64,000 nt of DNA, from contig NZ_JAJJMM010000001.1 of assembly GCF_020905295.1 (NCBI RefSeq), positions 6,014,001 to 6,078,000 of the forward strand, in the 5' to 3' direction. The notes beneath the pieces are model-generated. The model was not told where the DNA came from and ran no database searches. It was given only the letters and a program-made list of their open reading frames with translations. Each line of letters begins with the position of its first letter. The stretch's first letter is position 1. The DNA comes from Flavobacterium piscisymbiosum (GTDB taxonomy: Bacteria; Bacteroidota; Bacteroidia; Flavobacteriales; Flavobacteriaceae). The position numbers and the translations under genes are program-made. Shown here one piece after another: positions 61,955-64,000 of this stretch.

Positions 61955-62611
61955 ATGAGTTTAAATACACAATTTAGAAATGCAACAGGAAGTATCATAA
62001 CTATTCAACAAAAAAACAGTTTAGAAGATTATTATGAATTAAAATTTATTGATAATACTTTAAAAATGGAATTTTTATATTATAATAATGAGATTGTCAA
62101 CGGCACTTACTTTATGTCGCCTGGTGAAAACATAAATAACGTTATTGGTTCTTTAGATTTATCTCATAAATGGTCAATTATGTCAGATAAAGAAATAATT
62201 AATGGATATTCTGTTTGGAAAAAAAATTATATGTATAAAGGTACTTTGAGTGTTGTTTATAGTAAAACGGTTTTCAACTCAAACAATCAAGAAGTAGCGC
62301 AAATTGGCTACGACTCTAGTGGAATGCCTACAAGAGGAGGATATAAAATTTTAAATATAGCTAATAAAAATATTATCTTTGATGTTGATGATATTGATGG
62401 GTTTTTTGATAATGATGCAGAAGTTATTTTTTATTTTGATGAGAATGGAGAAATTAGTAGCATAGATACAAACACTAAAGTCTTTTCAGAACCATATACA
62501 ATTCTTCCAAAATTTTTAAGGGAACAAAAAGATGGTCCTATATTAAATTTAATGACACCTGCAATGTTATCATATTTCACAAACTTTCTTCCTTTGGTAC
62601 CAAATTTTTGA
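61955..62611 (+). CDS. Candidate immunity protein, 218 aa
   Basis: This soluble acidic protein (MSLNTQFRNATGSIITIQQK ... NFLPLVPNF) looks strand-rich, with a DVDDIDGFFDNDAEVIFYFD stretch. It begins 12 bp after the displaced toxin remnant, in the position an immunity gene would take. No family is recognised. Unlike its toxin partner it is intact, which fits the common observation that orphan immunity genes are kept for protection against kin. Confidence 0.5.
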   Translation: MSLNTQFRNATGSIITIQQKNSLEDYYELKFIDNTLKMEFLYYNNEIVNGTYFMSPGENINNVIGSLDLSHKWSIMSDKEIINGYSVWKKNYMYKGTLSVVYSKTVFNSNNQEVAQIGYDSSGMPTRGGYKILNIANKNIIFDVDDIDGFFDNDAEVIFYFDENGEISSIDTNTKVFSEPYTILPKFLREQKDGPILNLMTPAMLSYFTNFLPLVPNF

Positions 62612-62613
62612 TT

Positions 62614-63174
62614 ATGAGCAAAATATTCTTCACCTCCGATCATCATTTTGGACACAAAAACATTAATAAATTCTCTAATCGTCCTTTTTCATCTGTTGAA
62701 GAAATGGATGAGGAGCTTATAAAAAGATGGAATGAAAAAGTTAATCCAGAAGATGAAGTCTATCATTTAGGAGATGTGGGGCTAATCTCTTCTGCTAAAT
62801 TAAAGATCATTTTAGAAAGATTAAATGGAAAGATATACTTAATTAAAGGAAATCATGAAAATGCAGCTTTAGATTGTGCCCCTCGTTTTGAATGGATAAA
62901 AGATTATCATGAATTGTCAGTTAAAGATAAAGAAGCTTATAACGGAGAACAATTTATTGTACTATTTCATTATGCTATTAAAGAATGGAATGCCTCTCAC
63001 TATGGGACTTGGCATCTGTATGGGCATTATCATGGAGGGTTAGCAGATGATCCAACTTCTCGTTCAATTGATATTGGTGTGGATTGCCATAATTTTTATC
63101 CTCTTTCGTATGAAGAGATAAAAGAAATTATTCTTAAAAAAGATTGGAAATCTCCAGTCTTTTTAAGAGACTAA
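62614..63174 (+). CDS. Calcineurin-like metallophosphoesterase
   Basis: This 186-aa binuclear-metal phosphoesterase carries the full motif set: FFTSDHHFGHKN, VYHLGDVGLIS, YLIKGNHEN, LFHYAIKEWN and HLYGHYHGGLAD. The ATG at 62614 is chosen; a TTG two codons earlier (62608) overlaps the previous stop. The protein is of the small, stand-alone phage-type phosphoesterase kind, and the substrate (nucleotide, RNA end or phosphodiester) is unknown. It follows the candidate immunity gene by 2 bp, so it is co-transcribed, and the second 176-bp repeat begins 10 bp after its stop. Confidence 0.92.
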   Translation: MSKIFFTSDHHFGHKNINKFSNRPFSSVEEMDEELIKRWNEKVNPEDEVYHLGDVGLISSAKLKIILERLNGKIYLIKGNHENAALDCAPRFEWIKDYHELSVKDKEAYNGEQFIVLFHYAIKEWNASHYGTWHLYGHYHGGLADDPTSRSIDIGVDCHNFYPLSYEEIKEIILKKDWKSPVFLRD

Positions 63175-63184
63175 GCAACAATAG

Positions 63185-63359
63185 CCCGATCGCGCAGATT
63201 TATCTCAGCAACGATAGCGCGGATTTGCAATCCGTGCCCGCAAAGATTGGTTTGTTTTCCTTGAAAATCTAAAATGCGCATTAATTTGTGTGACTTTTGT
63301 TTTAATGATTTGTTTTGCGTCTTTGTGTTGCGGACGCGGATTGCAAATCCGCGCTATCG
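63185..63359. repeat. 176-bp repeat element, copy 2 (175 bp)
   Basis: This is a direct near-identical copy of 59022-59197, one base shorter. The changes are scattered (for example ATGCCCGCAAATATTGG versus GTGCCCGCAAAGATTGG). Its inverted segments near the ends are intact and match better than in copy 1. The two copies enclose about 4 kb of the toxin patchwork. Confidence 0.92.
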
Positions 63360-63390
63360 TGATCTTATTTATGATCACAAAATATATAAA

Positions 63391-63416
63391 AGCTCAAAGA
63401 CAAAATCCTTTGAGCT
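63391..63416 (+). terminator. Hairpin downstream of the phosphoesterase
   Basis: AGCTCAAAG (63391-63399) pairs with CTTTGAGCT (63408-63416) across an 8-nt loop, followed by GTCTTAAAAG. The T-run is poor, so its termination strength is uncertain. The remainder of 63360-63617 shows no gene. Confidence 0.45.
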
Positions 63417-63617
63417 GTCTTAAAAGTGAGATAATCTAAAGAAAACTCTAAAAACACATTTCAAAAATCCAATCCGGAAACTTAATCTATAAGCTTCCCC
63501 ACTCTCCTATTGACTTTTTTTTAAGCCGTACCCATAATTAGGACCTACTTATTTGTTTTAAATCTATATAAAACAATGCACACAAATTATTTTAACCCCA
63601 TAAAAATTAATTAAAAA

Positions 63618-64000
63618 ATGAGTACAAACCACAACAGAATCAAAGTCGTTGATTTAGAAACAAATCACCCAAATAAAATTTTGAAAACCAACCTAGATGG
63701 TGAATTGGAGTTTAGCGATGTAGAAAATAATTTTCAGCCAAATCTTACCGATGAAAATTTTGGAGCATTCCAGGACTCACTGCAAACTGTTAATACAATT
63801 ACTGGCACAGATAAAATGCCATTTCTAATTGGTTCTCTAGCCCGAATGATGACATGGGCAAACTTTAAATCTCTATTTAAAACAGTAGGAGGAAATTCAA
63901 TATTTGGAAGTGGTAATATTGCTACACCAGACATGGACACAACTACAACTCAAACTGTCTCTGGAGTAAAAACTTTCCTGAACTTAATGTTAGGGTTGCG
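63618..64000 (+). CDS. Tail-fibre-like protein (3' end outside window)
   Basis: An ATG at 63618 opens a frame that runs to the window end (127 codons so far). It begins MSTNHNRIKVVDLETNHPNK, then PFLIGSLARMMTWANFKSLF, and MDTTTTQTVSGVKTFLNLML near the edge. The TQTVSGVKTF-type motif is common at the start of phage tail-fibre and tail-spike repeats. It supports a phage origin for the accessory region, which may continue beyond 64000. It could instead be a surface adhesin built from tail-fibre repeats. Confidence 0.6.
   Translation, partial: MSTNHNRIKVVDLETNHPNKILKTNLDGELEFSDVENNFQPNLTDENFGAFQDSLQTVNTITGTDKMPFLIGSLARMMTWANFKSLFKTVGGNSIFGSGNIATPDMDTTTTQTVSGVKTFLNLMLGL

Noticed and set aside
51595..63174. 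Type VI secretion or contractile injection locus
   Set aside because: No sheath, tube, baseplate, ClpV or VgrG-like sequence was found among these genes.
48151..64000. Complete inducible prophage
   Set aside because: Only a repressor, small early genes, lysis genes and a partial tail-fibre-like gene are seen. Integrase, transposase, replication, terminase, portal and capsid genes are missing in this window.

Overview
The window is AT-rich chromosomal DNA from a member of the Bacteroidota, most likely a Flavobacterium-type soil or plant-associated organism. The evidence is two SusC/SusD transporter pairs, a FecR-type anti-sigma factor, a one-protein hybrid two-component sensor (HTCS), a type IX secretion sorting tail, TAnnTTTG-type promoters and several dispersed palindromic repeats. 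No rRNA, intact tRNA or CRISPR array was seen. The genus is an inference, not a demonstrated fact.

Region 1 (1-28214, + strand) is a pectin- or uronate-type polysaccharide utilization locus joined to the cytoplasmic pathway that consumes the sugar acids. It holds a FecR regulator (5' end outside the window), SusC with an STN signalling domain and SusD. Next come secreted enzymes: three GH28 proteins, a GH63/MGH1-like protein, a clan GH-D-like protein and two poorly recognised large secreted proteins, plus a sorbosone-dehydrogenase/cytochrome c fusion. The catabolic block follows: kdgK, kdgA, an SDR-type uxuB, uxuA, uxaC and a hexuronate MFS permease. These complete the route glucuronate -> fructuronate -> mannonate -> 2-keto-3-deoxygluconate (KDG) -> KDPG -> pyruvate + glyceraldehyde-3-phosphate. 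No pectate lyase and no altronate-branch genes are present.

Region 2 (28215-32455) is a 670-bp gene-free stretch with a tRNA-like 3' fragment, followed by a GAF-histidine kinase-receiver-Hpt hybrid kinase and an FAD monooxygenase that carries an unusual N-terminal CxxCxGxG zinc-finger-like segment.

Region 3 (32456-47919, - strand) is a second, HTCS-controlled utilization locus. In transcription order it has HTCS, SusC, SusD, a GH10 xylanase lipoprotein, a PKD-type surface lipoprotein, a clan GH-A hydrolase and a GH2 enzyme. A 12-bp direct repeat with 23-bp spacing upstream of susC is a good candidate HTCS operator. The gaps between these genes contain many palindromic or tandem repeats.

Region 4 (47920-64000) is accessory DNA of phage ancestry. 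A minus-strand S24-type repressor faces a plus-strand cluster of small phage-like genes (one DUF3164-like) across a control region with matched promoters and 15-bp direct repeats. Then comes a compact lysis cassette (membrane/coiled-coil protein, CHAP-like endolysin, one-piece spanin-like lipoprotein), but no capsid, portal, tail tube or transposase. It leads straight into a 723-aa protein of unknown function and a 1144-aa candidate polymorphic toxin whose start codon shares one base with the preceding stop. Downstream is a patchwork of candidate immunity genes, a REP-associated tyrosine transposase bracketed by perfect inverted REPs, a truncated and frameshifted second toxin C-terminus with its own candidate immunity gene, and a metallophosphoesterase. 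Two near-identical 176-bp elements bracket most of this patchwork. The window ends inside a tail-fibre-like gene. The most novel feature is this combination of a phage repressor, a lysis cassette and exchangeable large toxins.
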